The notes below the pieces were generated by a model. That model had not been told where the DNA came from and did not search any database. It saw only the letters and a list, made by a program, of their open reading frames with translations. Made by a program: the position numbers and the translations under genes. Source: Immundisolibacter sp049322795 (GTDB taxonomy: Bacteria > Pseudomonadota > Gammaproteobacteria > Immundisolibacterales > Immundisolibacteraceae). From it: DNA of 64,000 nucleotides. The stretch covers positions 55,628 to 119,627 of the forward strand of contig JBMOQH010000011.1 in assembly GCA_049322795.1 (NCBI GenBank), read 5' to 3'. Shown piece by piece: positions 23,035-31,209 of the stretch (its first letter is position 1; every line of letters begins with the position of its first letter).

Positions 23035-24753
23035 TCAAGCGGCCGTTGCTGCGGCTTCGACGGCGGTTTCGAGATCCATGCCGCGGAACATGGCGCAGCG
23101 CCGGAACACCTCCGCCGTGGGCGCCACTTCTTTATGGCGGCAGTACTTGGCCACCAGCTTGGTGAGGCCCTTGATGTCGCGGCCGGAGGCGCCCGGGAAG
23201 ATGTCCGTCAGTTCGTCGAGCAGCGCCGCGGGCACGGCCAGTTCGAACTGCTCGGTCATCACGCTCCAGATGCGGCGGCGGTCATCGCGCTCGGGCATGC
23301 TGTATTTGATCAGCGCGATGCAGCGCGAGACGATGGCCTCGTCGATGTCGTCGATGCGGTTGGTGGTCAGGAACAGCAGGCCGTTGAAATACTCGAGCAC
23401 GCGCAGGAATACGCCCACCACGGCGTTCATGGCCATGTTGTCGTCGCGCCGCTTGATGTAGACGTCGGCCTCGTCGATCAGCATCACCGCGCCCCAGCGC
23501 TGCGCGCGCGTGAGCACGTCCTTGAGCACCTGTTCCATCTGCGCCACGTTCAGGCCGAGCTGGCCCGAGTGCACGCGGTAGAGCGGGCGCCGGATGATTT
23601 CGGCGTAGACCTCGGCCGTGAGCGTCTTGCCCACGCCCGGCGGACCGGCGCACAGCACCGTGGTGCCGCCGCTCTTGCCGGCGACGATGTCGTCCATCAG
23701 CACGTCCATCTCGGCGGTGAGGATGTCGATCAGGTCGGTCTGCTCGGGCGGCAGGATGAGCTTGGTCTTGAGCTCCGGCCGGTAGGGATAAGGCGCGAGG
23801 TCGTCCACATGCACCCACACGTAATGGTGCAGGTCGAGGTGGAACATCAGGATGAAGGGATGCACCGGCATGCGGGTGAAGAGGCCCTCGGGCAGGCTCT
23901 CGTGCAAGGCCTTGACCTCGTCCTCGGCGTCGTAACGGTTGCTCTTGGCGGCCTTGCCGAGGTAAGGCGCCAGCACCTCGCCGGGCGCGTCGAGGGTGAG
24001 CGAGCGCGCAGACAGGATGCCTTCGTCGTTCACCAGCCGCGCGCTGCCGCCGCTGGACGACAGCACCACCACGTCCTTGCGCGACCAGTCGGTGTCGCGG
24101 TGCGAGGCGTTGGGGTCTTCGGCGTAGAAGCCCGTGCCGGTGCCGACGAACTGCGCGCCGTAGCCGCCGCGCCAGGCGAGGTAGTTCTGCCTGGCGCGTT
24201 CGTAGGCCTCGATCAGCGCGGGGGTTTCCTTCATCAGGCCCTTGGCGGCGAAGATTTCGCCGAGGGTCTTGCCGTCGATGTCGGTCGCCGTGAGGCGCAG
24301 GGTCTGAGTGGTAAGGCTGCCCTTGGCATTGGCCTTGAGTTCGATGAAGAGCTTGCCGGTTTCCTCGTTCGAGGGCGGGATGAAATCGAGGCGCGTGACG
24401 ACGTACGGCAGCGGCCGGCCGGTGATCTGGGCGGTGAACATCCAGCCGTGGATCGCCTCGTCGGCGAGGTAGCGGACGATGGCCGGCAGCACCTGTTCGA
24501 GATCCTCGCCCGTGAAGCGCGGCCCGGCGTCGTGCAGAGCCGCGGTCAGCGTCGCCAGCTGGGCGGCGCGCGCCTGCAGCTCGGGCCCGCCCTGGCGATA
24601 AAGATCGCTCAGAAATGTGAGCTCCGAGGCGGAAAGCTGGTGCAGCGCCACTTCCACCTGATGGCCGAAGTGGAGCTGTTCTTCGAGCCGGGCCAGATCC
24701 GGGAAAGCCTGGACCAGGCGCTCGATGTGCGGACGGTCGATGCGCAGCTTCAT
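23035..24753 (-). CDS. AAA+ ATPase downstream of nifK
   Basis: 572 residues from the ATG giving MKLRIDRPHIERLV. The N-terminal 330 residues are unassigned, mixed alpha/beta. The AAA core follows: Walker A GPPGVGKT near residue 370, Walker B MLIDEADVY near residue 420, sensor-1 region FLTTNRIDDIDEAIVSRC, and a helical lid. It may be a nitrogenase-associated chaperone or remodelling ATPase, but its role is not established. It lies 97 bp downstream of nifK behind a terminator, so it is probably expressed at a lower level. Confidence 0.8.
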   Translation of the reverse strand: MKLRIDRPHIERLVQAFPDLARLEEQLHFGHQVEVALHQLSASELTFLSDLYRQGGPELQARAAQLATLTAALHDAGPRFTGEDLEQVLPAIVRYLADEAIHGWMFTAQITGRPLPYVVTRLDFIPPSNEETGKLFIELKANAKGSLTTQTLRLTATDIDGKTLGEIFAAKGLMKETPALIEAYERARQNYLAWRGGYGAQFVGTGTGFYAEDPNASHRDTDWSRKDVVVLSSSGGSARLVNDEGILSARSLTLDAPGEVLAPYLGKAAKSNRYDAEDEVKALHESLPEGLFTRMPVHPFILMFHLDLHHYVWVHVDDLAPYPYRPELKTKLILPPEQTDLIDILTAEMDVLMDDIVAGKSGGTTVLCAGPPGVGKTLTAEVYAEIIRRPLYRVHSGQLGLNVAQMEQVLKDVLTRAQRWGAVMLIDEADVYIKRRDDNMAMNAVVGVFLRVLEYFNGLLFLTTNRIDDIDEAIVSRCIALIKYSMPERDDRRRIWSVMTEQFELAVPAALLDELTDIFPGASGRDIKGLTKLVAKYCRHKEVAPTAEVFRRCAMFRGMDLETAVEAAATAA

Positions 24754-24793
24754 CGCGGCTCCGGAAAGGTGTCGGGTGACGGGCGACAACGCA

Positions 24794-24830
24794 CAAAAAA
24801 AGGCCGCGGGAACCACTCCCCGCGGCCTTT
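24794..24830 (-). terminator. Intrinsic terminator after nifK
   Basis: Minus strand: a perfect 12-bp stem (AAAGGCCGCGGG / CCCGCGGCCTTT) with an 8-nt loop, followed by a run of seven T. It is 20 bp beyond the nifK stop. Read-through would be needed to reach the AAA ATPase gene. Confidence 0.85.
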
Positions 24831-24849
24831 GTCGTCGCAGTTGCCGCCT

Positions 24850-26406
24850 CTAGCGAATGATGTCGTAGCTGTAGTCGGTCTTGGCCGGCACGATGGTGTT
24901 CCTGTCGATCTCGTCGAAGATCTTGTCGAGGATCCACACCAGCACGTTCATCGCGCCCTGGTAGCCCCACACCGGGTAGCGGTGGTGGTGGTGGCGGTCG
25001 AACACCGGGAAGCCGATGCGGATCAGCGGCGTGCCGGTGTCGCGCTCCAGGTATTTGCCGTAGGTGTTGCCGATCAGGAAGTCGACCGGCTCGGTGAACA
25101 GCAGCGAGCGCATGTGCCACAGGTCCTTGCCGGCGTAGGCGTGGCAGCTCTTGCCAAACGGCGAGCTGTCGAACAGCGCCTGCATCTTCTCGGCCCACTC
25201 CTTGTTGCCGTTGGTGGCCAGCACATGGGTGGGCTCGGCGCCCAGTTCCAGCAGGAAGGCAGCCAGGCCGTAGCACAGGTCGGGATCGCCGTAGATGGCG
25301 AACTTCTTGCCGTGGATGTGGGCGCTGGAATCGGCGATGGCATCCACCAGGCGGCCGCGCTCCTTGGCCAGCGCCTCGGGGATGGCCTTGCCGGTGAGCT
25401 TGGAGATGCCCATCAGGAAGGCATCGGTGCCGGCCACGCCGACCGGGTGGTTGAAGGCCAGCGTTTCCTGGCCCTTTTCGGCGCAGAAGGCGAGCGTCTT
25501 GGGCGTGCAGTATTCCTGCATGGAGACGGTGGCCTTGGCGTTCAGCGCCGCGGCGGCGTCGGCGAGCGTGGTGCCGCCGTCGTACATGCGGAACTCGCCG
25601 TCGGTGGGCGTATCCCACACGTCCGAGGCATCGCACAGCAGGGTGTACTCGACGCCCATCAGGTCCAGCATGCGGCTGACTTCGCGCTGGTTGCCGACGG
25701 TGTAGCCGTCGAAGCCGCCAACGAAGTTGATCTTCTCGTTCGGCACCCGCTCGGGCACCGGCACCGTGCCGGCCTTGCCGTCCCAGAAGTGCTTGAGCAC
25801 GCCCAGCAGGGCGTTGTCGTAGCCGGTGATGTGGCTGCCGACGAAGGCCGGGGTGTGGGCGAAGGGCACATCGAATTCTTCCGGCACCGAGCCCTTTTCC
25901 TTCGCGTTCTTGATGAAGGCGTTGAGGTCGTCGCCGATCACCTCGGCCATGCAGGTGGTCGACACGGCGATCATCTTCGGCTGGTACATGGCATAGGCGT
26001 TGGCCAGGCCGTCGATCATGTTGTTGAGGCCGCCGAACACCGCCGCATCCTCGGTCATGCTGGACGACACGCAGGAGCTCGGCTCCTTGAAGTGCCGGCT
26101 GAAGTGGCTGCGGTAGTAGGCGACGCAGCCCTGCGAGCCGTGCACGAAGGGCAGCGTGCCCTCGAAGCCCACCGCCACGAACACCGCGCCCAGTGGCTGG
26201 CAGGCCTTGGCCGGGTTGACCGTGAGCGAGTCACGGGCAAAGTTCTTTTCCCGGTATTCCCAGGTCTTGGTCCACTCGCGGACCTCTTCCAGCTTGTCGG
26301 CCGGCTGGGGGTTCTCGAACTGTTTCTTGTTCTCGAACATCTCGATGTATTCCGGCTGGCGGAACAGGTTGAAATGGTCGAGCACGTTGTCGGCATTCTG
26401 GCTCAT
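24850..26406 (-). CDS. nifK: NifK, nitrogenase MoFe protein beta subunit
   Basis: 518 residues, normal for NifK. P-cluster ligands are in AKACQPLGAVF, GSQGCVAYYRSHF and STTCMAEVIGDDL, and the conserved Ser follows in PAFVGSHITGYDNALL. It pairs with NifD in the alpha2beta2 MoFe protein that reduces N2. It is the third gene of nifHDK, separated from nifD by 157 bp that include a small palindromic repeat. Confidence 0.98.
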   Translation of the reverse strand: MSQNADNVLDHFNLFRQPEYIEMFENKKQFENPQPADKLEEVREWTKTWEYREKNFARDSLTVNPAKACQPLGAVFVAVGFEGTLPFVHGSQGCVAYYRSHFSRHFKEPSSCVSSSMTEDAAVFGGLNNMIDGLANAYAMYQPKMIAVSTTCMAEVIGDDLNAFIKNAKEKGSVPEEFDVPFAHTPAFVGSHITGYDNALLGVLKHFWDGKAGTVPVPERVPNEKINFVGGFDGYTVGNQREVSRMLDLMGVEYTLLCDASDVWDTPTDGEFRMYDGGTTLADAAAALNAKATVSMQEYCTPKTLAFCAEKGQETLAFNHPVGVAGTDAFLMGISKLTGKAIPEALAKERGRLVDAIADSSAHIHGKKFAIYGDPDLCYGLAAFLLELGAEPTHVLATNGNKEWAEKMQALFDSSPFGKSCHAYAGKDLWHMRSLLFTEPVDFLIGNTYGKYLERDTGTPLIRIGFPVFDRHHHHRYPVWGYQGAMNVLVWILDKIFDEIDRNTIVPAKTDYSYDIIR

Positions 26407-26424
26407 GGTGCTACTCCTGCATGG

Positions 26425-26501
26425 GTAGGTTGGGTCGAGGCGCAGCCGAAACCCAACATCGGTTCGGCGTGTTGGGGTTCGCTTCGCTCATCCCAACCTA
26501 C
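26425..26501. repeat. REP-like palindromic repeat between nifD and nifK
   Basis: The ends GTAGGTTGGG and CCCAACCTAC are exact complements 57 bp apart, with a second nested pair (CCCAACA / TGTTGGG) inside. Elements of this type are widespread in proteobacterial intergenic DNA. It could affect the relative message levels of nifD and nifK. Confidence 0.8.
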
Positions 26502-26563
26502 GTCCAATCTCTCGCAAGGTGATGGGTCGCAGGGCGGCGCAATCCGCCAAACGACCCGTTTGA

Positions 26564-28018
26564 TTACTTCCACGGCGCCTTCGTCAGCGACCACACCGGG
26601 CTGTTGATGGCCATGTCCATGTCGCGGGCGAAGATGGCGAAGCCGTCGTAGCCGTGATACGGACCCGAGTAGTCCCAGGAATGCATCTGCCGGAACGGGA
26701 AGCCCATCTTCTGGAACACGTACTTTTCCTTGATGCCCGAGGCGACCAGGTCCGGCTGCAGCGCATCGACGAACTTCTCGAACTCGTAGCCGGTGACGTC
26801 GTCGTAGATCAGCGTGCCGTCCTTCACGTAGTGGGTGGTGCGCTGGTAGTCGTCGTTGTGGCCGAACTCGTAGCCGGTGCCGATGACCTCCATGCCGAGA
26901 TCCTCGTAGGCGCCGATCACGTGGCGCGGGCGCAGGCCGCCGACGAACAGCATCACCTTCTTGCCTTCCAGGCGCGGGCGGTACTTGTCGATCACCGCCT
27001 GCATCAGCGGCTGGTACTTGGCGATCACGCGCTCGGCGCCTTCCTTGATCTTGTCGTCGAAGTGACTGGCGATTTCGCGCAGCGACGCGGCGATCTTGGT
27101 CGGGCCAAAGAAGTTGTATTCCACCCAGGGAATACCGTACTTCTCTTCCATGTGCCGGCTGATGTAGTTCATCGACCGGTAGCAGTGCAGCACGTTGAGC
27201 TTGGCCTTGGGCGTGTTTTCCAGCTCGGCGATGGAGCCGTCACCGGACCACTGCGCCACCACGCGCAGGCCCATTTCCTCGAGCAGGATGCGCGAGGACC
27301 AGGCGTCGCCGCCGATGTTGTAGTCGCCGATGATGGCGACGTCATACGGCGAGCTCTCGAACGGCGCCGGACGGTCCGGATCGAGCTTGTCGAACACCCA
27401 GTCGCGGATGGAGTCATTCGCAATGTGGTGGCCGAGCGACTGGCTGACGCCGCGAAAGCCCTCGCAGCGCACCGGCACGATGGTCTTGCCGCCGTATTCC
27501 TTGGACTTGGCCTTGGATACCGCCTCGATGTCGTCGCCGATCAGGCCGATCGGGCATTCCGACTGCACGGTGATGCCGTGGTTCAGCGGGAACAGCACCT
27601 CGATCTCGTCCATGATCTTGGCGAGTTTCTTGTCGCCGCCGAAGACGATGTCCTTTTCCTGGAAATCGGACGTGAACTGCATGGTGACGAAGGTATCGAC
27701 GCCGGTGGTGCCGATGTAGTAATTGCGTCGCGCCGCCCAGGAATACTGGCCGCAGCCCACCGGGCCGTGCGAGATGTGGATCATGTCCTTGATCGGGCCC
27801 CACACCACGCCCTTTGAGCCGGCGTAGGCGCAGCCGCGAATGGTCATGACGCCGGGAATCGACTTGACGTTGGATTTGACGCCGCAGTCGGACTTGCCTT
27901 CTTCGTAGGTGCCGAGGTGCTTGCCGCGGCGCTTGGCCGTCTTGTCGGGATACACCGACAGCACCTCGTCCACCAGCGCCTTGTTGCGCTCCTTGGTTTC
28001 TTCGACAGTCAGGCTCAT
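26564..28018 (-). CDS. nifD: NifD, nitrogenase MoFe protein alpha subunit
   Basis: 484 residues. P-cluster Cys are in RGCAYAGSKGVVW, GPVGCGQYSW and SECPIGLIGDD. The FeMo-co Cys is in VLHCYRSMNYI and the cofactor His in RQMHSWDYSGPYHG. All catalytic features are present. It is preceded by nifH at 57 bp with a stem-loop between, and followed by nifK. Confidence 0.98.
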   Translation of the reverse strand: MSLTVEETKERNKALVDEVLSVYPDKTAKRRGKHLGTYEEGKSDCGVKSNVKSIPGVMTIRGCAYAGSKGVVWGPIKDMIHISHGPVGCGQYSWAARRNYYIGTTGVDTFVTMQFTSDFQEKDIVFGGDKKLAKIMDEIEVLFPLNHGITVQSECPIGLIGDDIEAVSKAKSKEYGGKTIVPVRCEGFRGVSQSLGHHIANDSIRDWVFDKLDPDRPAPFESSPYDVAIIGDYNIGGDAWSSRILLEEMGLRVVAQWSGDGSIAELENTPKAKLNVLHCYRSMNYISRHMEEKYGIPWVEYNFFGPTKIAASLREIASHFDDKIKEGAERVIAKYQPLMQAVIDKYRPRLEGKKVMLFVGGLRPRHVIGAYEDLGMEVIGTGYEFGHNDDYQRTTHYVKDGTLIYDDVTGYEFEKFVDALQPDLVASGIKEKYVFQKMGFPFRQMHSWDYSGPYHGYDGFAIFARDMDMAINSPVWSLTKAPWK

Positions 28019-28032
28019 GGCAGGGGTCTCCG

Positions 28033-28067
28033 CAAAAAAGGGGCCGGGCGGGCCATGCCCGCCCGGC
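28033..28067 (-). terminator. Strong stem-loop with T-run between nifH and nifD
   Basis: Minus strand: a perfect 11-bp GC stem (GCCGGGCGGGC / GCCCGCCCGGC), a 3-nt loop, then CCC and six T. It sits just after the nifH stop and before nifD. It probably terminates part of the transcripts or protects the nifH 3' end, giving more NifH than NifDK. Confidence 0.75.
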
Positions 28068-28075
28068 GGGCAGGC

Positions 28076-28954
28076 TCAGGCCACCGCTTCGGCGGTCTTG
28101 CCGACCAGGCTCTCGTCGATGGTCTTCATCACGCCGTGCTCCATGAGCAGGTCTTCGAGCTCGTCCATGGTGATGGGGGTCGGGATGATGCCCTTGCCCT
28201 TGTTCGCATGGATCTTGTTCGCCAGCGTGCGGTACTCGTCGGCCTGTTTGGATTCGGGCGCGTACTCGAGCACCGTCATGCGCCGCAGCTCGGCGTGCTG
28301 GACGATGTTGTCGCGCGGCACGAAGTGGATCAGCGTGGTGCCGAGCTTCTTCGCCAGCGACTCGGCCAGCTCCAGCTCCTTGTCGGTCTGACGCTCGTTG
28401 CACACCAGGCCGCCCAGGCGCACGCCGCCGGAGTTGGCGTATTTCAGAATGCCCTTGGAGATGTTGTTGGCCGCGTACATGGCCATCATCTCGCCGGACA
28501 TGACGATGTAGATCTCCTGCGCCTTGTTCTCGCGGATGGGCATGGCGAAGCCGCCGCACACCACGTCGCCGAGCACGTCGTAGGACACATAATCGAGATC
28601 CTCGTAGGCGCCTTCTTCTTCCAGGAAGTTGATCGAGGTGATCACGCCGCGGCCGGCGCAGCCGACGCCCGGCTCGGGGCCGCCGGACTCCACGCAACGG
28701 ATGTCGCGGTAGCCGATCTTCATCACCTCATCAAGCTCCAGGTCCTCCACCGTGCCGGCTTCGGCGGCCAGCGACAGGATGGTGTCCTGCGCCTTGGCGT
28801 GCAGGATCAGGCGCGTGGAGTCGGCCTTCGGATCGCAGCCGACGATGAGGATGCGCTGCCCCATTTCGGCCAGCGCCGCCAGGGTGTTTTGCGAGGTGGT
28901 GGACTTGCCGATTCCACCCTTGCCGTAAAAAGCGATTTGCCGCAGTTCAGACAT
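28076..28954 (-). CDS. nifH: NifH, nitrogenase iron protein
   Basis: 292 residues, starting MSELRQIAFYGKGGIGKSTT with the P-loop. The 4Fe-4S Cys are in GVGCAGRGVITS and LGDVVCGGFAMP. The Arg in CAGRG is the usual ADP-ribosylation target of DraT. It delivers electrons with ATP hydrolysis to NifDK and also serves in cofactor synthesis. It is the first gene of nifHDK behind a canonical sigma-54 promoter. Confidence 0.99.
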   Translation of the reverse strand: MSELRQIAFYGKGGIGKSTTSQNTLAALAEMGQRILIVGCDPKADSTRLILHAKAQDTILSLAAEAGTVEDLELDEVMKIGYRDIRCVESGGPEPGVGCAGRGVITSINFLEEEGAYEDLDYVSYDVLGDVVCGGFAMPIRENKAQEIYIVMSGEMMAMYAANNISKGILKYANSGGVRLGGLVCNERQTDKELELAESLAKKLGTTLIHFVPRDNIVQHAELRRMTVLEYAPESKQADEYRTLANKIHANKGKGIIPTPITMDELEDLLMEHGVMKTIDESLVGKTAEAVA

Positions 28955-29098
28955 GGTTGTTGCTCCTTCAGATGGTGACCAACACGCGGCAACCGCTCGA
29001 TTGCGGCTGCCTTGGGACGGGCCAGCCCGGTCGGTGGGGGGCGCCAGGAGGGTCCTGCGATCGCCTTCCGTCCAAACGATGCCCTCGGCGGGCTTACC

Positions 29099-29113
29099 GC
29101 AACCGCTGTGCCA
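29099..29113 (-). promoter_or_regulatory. Sigma-54 promoter of nifHDK
   Basis: Minus strand TGGCACAGCGGTTGC is a perfect TGGCAC-N5-TTGC. It is about 145 bp upstream of the nifH ATG. Two TGT-N10-ACA sites lie 70-115 bp further upstream. Confidence 0.92.
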
Positions 29114-29181
29114 AGCCTGAGAGATTTTGTAACGCGATGATCTGAAAGGCCTATTCACCCTTTGGCGGCAGAAACGGCGGC

Positions 29182-29197
29182 TGTTGCAAAGGCGACA
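29182..29197. promoter_or_regulatory. NifA upstream activator site 1 (nifH/draG control region)
   Basis: TGTTGCAAAGGCGACA matches TGT-N10-ACA exactly. It lies about 70 bp from the nifH -24 element and about 110 bp from the plus-strand sigma-54 promoter, so it can serve either. Confidence 0.85.
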
Positions 29198-29210
29198 GCG
29201 CAGTGGGCTG

Positions 29211-29226
29211 TGTGACAAACCCAACA
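29211..29226. promoter_or_regulatory. NifA upstream activator site 2 (nifH/draG control region)
   Basis: TGTGACAAACCCAACA matches TGT-N10-ACA exactly. Its centre is 29 bp from that of site 1. A further palindrome GCGACACTGTCGC follows at 29241-29253. Confidence 0.8.
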
Positions 29227-29305
29227 GCCGTCGGCCGCCCGCGACACTGTCGCAACCGCGCCCAAACGGCGCCCCGGCGCGTGTTGCCGGCGTGCCGAGG
29301 GGAGC

Positions 29306-29319
29306 GGTGCGAATCTTGC
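29306..29319 (+). promoter_or_regulatory. Sigma-54 promoter candidate of the receiver-draG-nifO operon
   Basis: GGTGCGAATCTTGC, GG and GC ten bases apart, followed by TTGG. It is 39 bp upstream of the receiver-like gene's ATG and faces away from the nifH promoter, with the two NifA sites between them. Confidence 0.6.
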
Positions 29320-29357
29320 TTGGCGCCGTTCACGGAACCCTTTGCCGGAGGCAGCCC

Positions 29358-29771
29358 ATGCAAATCGGAGTGGACGCCCAGCGCGCGGTCGAGAACCGGC
29401 GCGTGTTCGTGGTGGATGACGACGACGTCACCGCCATGGCCCTGCAGTTCATGCTGCAGGACGAAAACGAAACCCATCTGCTGCCCGACCTGGCGGCGGC
29501 GCAGGCATCGCCGCAGGCGCCGGACGTGCTGCTGGTCGGCATCGCGCTGCTCGCCGCGCACGGCGCGCCGGCCGAGCTCAAGCAGCAATGCGGCGGCGCG
29601 CGGCTGCTGGCGGTGGCGGATCGCGAGGCGGCCGCGGCCGTCGACTGGGCGCTTGCCGCCGGCACCGACGGCGCGCTGTGGAAGCCGCTCACCGTCGAGA
29701 CCGTGCGCCGGGCCGTGGACCGGCAACTCGGCCGGCGCACGGAGCTGCACATCCCGGTCGCCGTGCGCTGA
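29358..29771 (+). CDS. Receiver-domain-like protein (nif-associated)
   Basis: 137 residues from the ATG giving MQIGVDAQRAVENRRVFVVD. The opening VFVVDDDDVTAMALQFML resembles a response regulator receiver, with an acidic pocket (DDD). The second strand (DVLLVGIALL) has Gly where the phospho-acceptor Asp is expected, and the rest is short of a full domain, so it is probably a pseudo-receiver. It opens the operon with draG and nifO. Function is unknown. Confidence 0.7.
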   Translation: MQIGVDAQRAVENRRVFVVDDDDVTAMALQFMLQDENETHLLPDLAAAQASPQAPDVLLVGIALLAAHGAPAELKQQCGGARLLAVADREAAAAVDWALAAGTDGALWKPLTVETVRRAVDRQLGRRTELHIPVAVR

Positions 29772-29807
29772 TGCCCATGCCCTGCGGACCGTGCCCGTGG
29801 ACAGCCG

Positions 29808-30740
29808 GTGCCTGAGGCGCTGGACTGGCCGGACGTCGAGCGCCGCGCGCTCGGCGCCTATCTCGGTCTCGCCGTGGGCGACGCGCTCGGCGCCACCGTG
29901 CAGTTCATGACCGTGGACGAGATCGCCGCCGCCTACGGCGTGCACCACAACCTGCGCGGCGGCGGCTGGCTGAAGCTGCGCCCCGGGCAGGTGACCGACG
30001 ACACCGAGATGTGCCTGGCGCTCGGCCAGTCGATCGTCGACGGGCAGGGCTTCACGGCGCCGCGCGCGGCCGAGGCGCTGACCGCCTGGCTGCTCGGCAA
30101 GCCGACCGATGTCGACCACACCTGCCGGCGCGGCCTGCGCCGCTATCTGAACGATCACAGTCTTAGCGCGCCGCCGAATCCCACCGACACCGGTCCTGGC
30201 GCTGCCGTGCGCACCCTGCCGATGGCGCTGGCCAGCCTGGGCCAGCCGGCGGTGCTCGAGCAGTGGTCCGCCGCGCAGTGCCATCTCACCCACCACCACC
30301 CGCCGTCCGACGCCGCCGCGCTGGCGCTCGGCCGCATGACGCACGCGCTCCTGGCCGGCGGTGGTCATCGGGCGGCCCGCGCCGAGGCCAACCACCTCGT
30401 CGCCGCCTGGCCGCAGTTTCGGTTTGCGCCCCCGGCCGGCCCCGGCGACGCGCTGACGGTGGGCACCGTGCAGACCGTCCTGCATGCCTACTTTCGTACC
30501 GACAGCTTCGAGCGCTGCCTGATCGAGGCGGTCAACCGCGGCCAGAACGCCGACACCACCGGCGCGCTCGCCGGCATGCTGGCCGGCGCCACCTTCGGCG
30601 TCGAGGCCATCCCGCGCCGCTGGCTGGGCCGCCTGGACGGCACGGTCAGGGCCGCCATCGAAACCCAGGTGCCGGCCCTGCTGGCGGTGGCGCGACAGGC
30701 GCCGCAGGCGTGCCCGGCCTGGCCGGTCTGCCCGGTGTGA
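29808..30740 (+). CDS. draG: DraG, ADP-ribosyl-[dinitrogen reductase] hydrolase
   Basis: 310 residues starting at GTG. The dinuclear-Mn sites are seen as LGLAVGDALGATVQF, then VTDDTEMCLALGQSI, and at the end NRGQNADTTGALAGMLAGAT. It removes ADP-ribose from NifH, restoring activity. No draT is in the window. The stop overlaps the next ATG (TGATG), so translation is coupled. Confidence 0.95.
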   Translation: MPEALDWPDVERRALGAYLGLAVGDALGATVQFMTVDEIAAAYGVHHNLRGGGWLKLRPGQVTDDTEMCLALGQSIVDGQGFTAPRAAEALTAWLLGKPTDVDHTCRRGLRRYLNDHSLSAPPNPTDTGPGAAVRTLPMALASLGQPAVLEQWSAAQCHLTHHHPPSDAAALALGRMTHALLAGGGHRAARAEANHLVAAWPQFRFAPPAGPGDALTVGTVQTVLHAYFRTDSFERCLIEAVNRGQNADTTGALAGMLAGATFGVEAIPRRWLGRLDGTVRAAIETQVPALLAVARQAPQACPAWPVCPV

Positions 30741-31135
30741 TGGGCGCGCCGCTGGTCGATTTCTACGAAAAGCCGGGCTGCGCCGGCAACGCCCGCCAGA
30801 AACGCGCGCTCGAGGCGGCCGGCTGCCGCGTGCAGACGCACGACCTGCTGCGCGAGCCCTGGACCGCCGCGCGCCTGCAGGCGTTTCTCGTCGACCTGCC
30901 GGTGGCGCAGTGGTTCAACCCGGCCGCGCCGCGCATCAAGTCGGGCGACATCGACCCAGCTACGCTCGACGCCGATGGCGCGCTCGCCCTGCTGCTGGCC
31001 GAGCCGCTGCTCATCCGCCGCCCGCTGATCGTCGTCGGCGACTGGCGCGCCGCAGGCTTCGATGCCGCGGCACTCGAACAGCGCCTTGGTATCCGCCTGG
31101 ACGGCGCCGGCGCGGATGGTTGCTCGCGGCGTTAG
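30740..31135 (+). CDS. NifO-type, ArsC-like nitrogenase-associated protein
   Basis: 131 residues: LVDFYEKPGCAGNARQKRAL has the ArsC-type start with a single Cys where the redox motif lies, followed by VAQWFNPAAPRIKSGDI and LLIRRPLIVVGDWRAAGFD. This matches the nitrogenase-associated ArsC-like family (NifO), reported to influence molybdenum and nitrate effects on nif expression. It overlaps draG by 1 bp and converges with the SIR2-like gene over 74 bp. Confidence 0.88.
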   Translation: MGAPLVDFYEKPGCAGNARQKRALEAAGCRVQTHDLLREPWTAARLQAFLVDLPVAQWFNPAAPRIKSGDIDPATLDADGALALLLAEPLLIRRPLIVVGDWRAAGFDAAALEQRLGIRLDGAGADGCSRR

Positions 31136-31209
31136 TGGCCCGCCGCGGGGCCGACCAAGGCAGTCAGAGCCTTCTGTTCGATGCCGACCCTTGCGACTGT
31201 CCGACGCCT

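Noticed and set aside
23134..26607. A very long open frame (over 1100 codons) on the plus strand opposite nifK and the AAA ATPase gene
   Set aside because: It is an antisense shadow of two well-recognised genes in GC-rich DNA. Its translation is Ala/Gly/Arg/His-rich with no domain.
29241..29253. GCGACACTGTCGC as a third NifA site
   Set aside because: It is palindromic but does not have the TGT-N10-ACA spacing.
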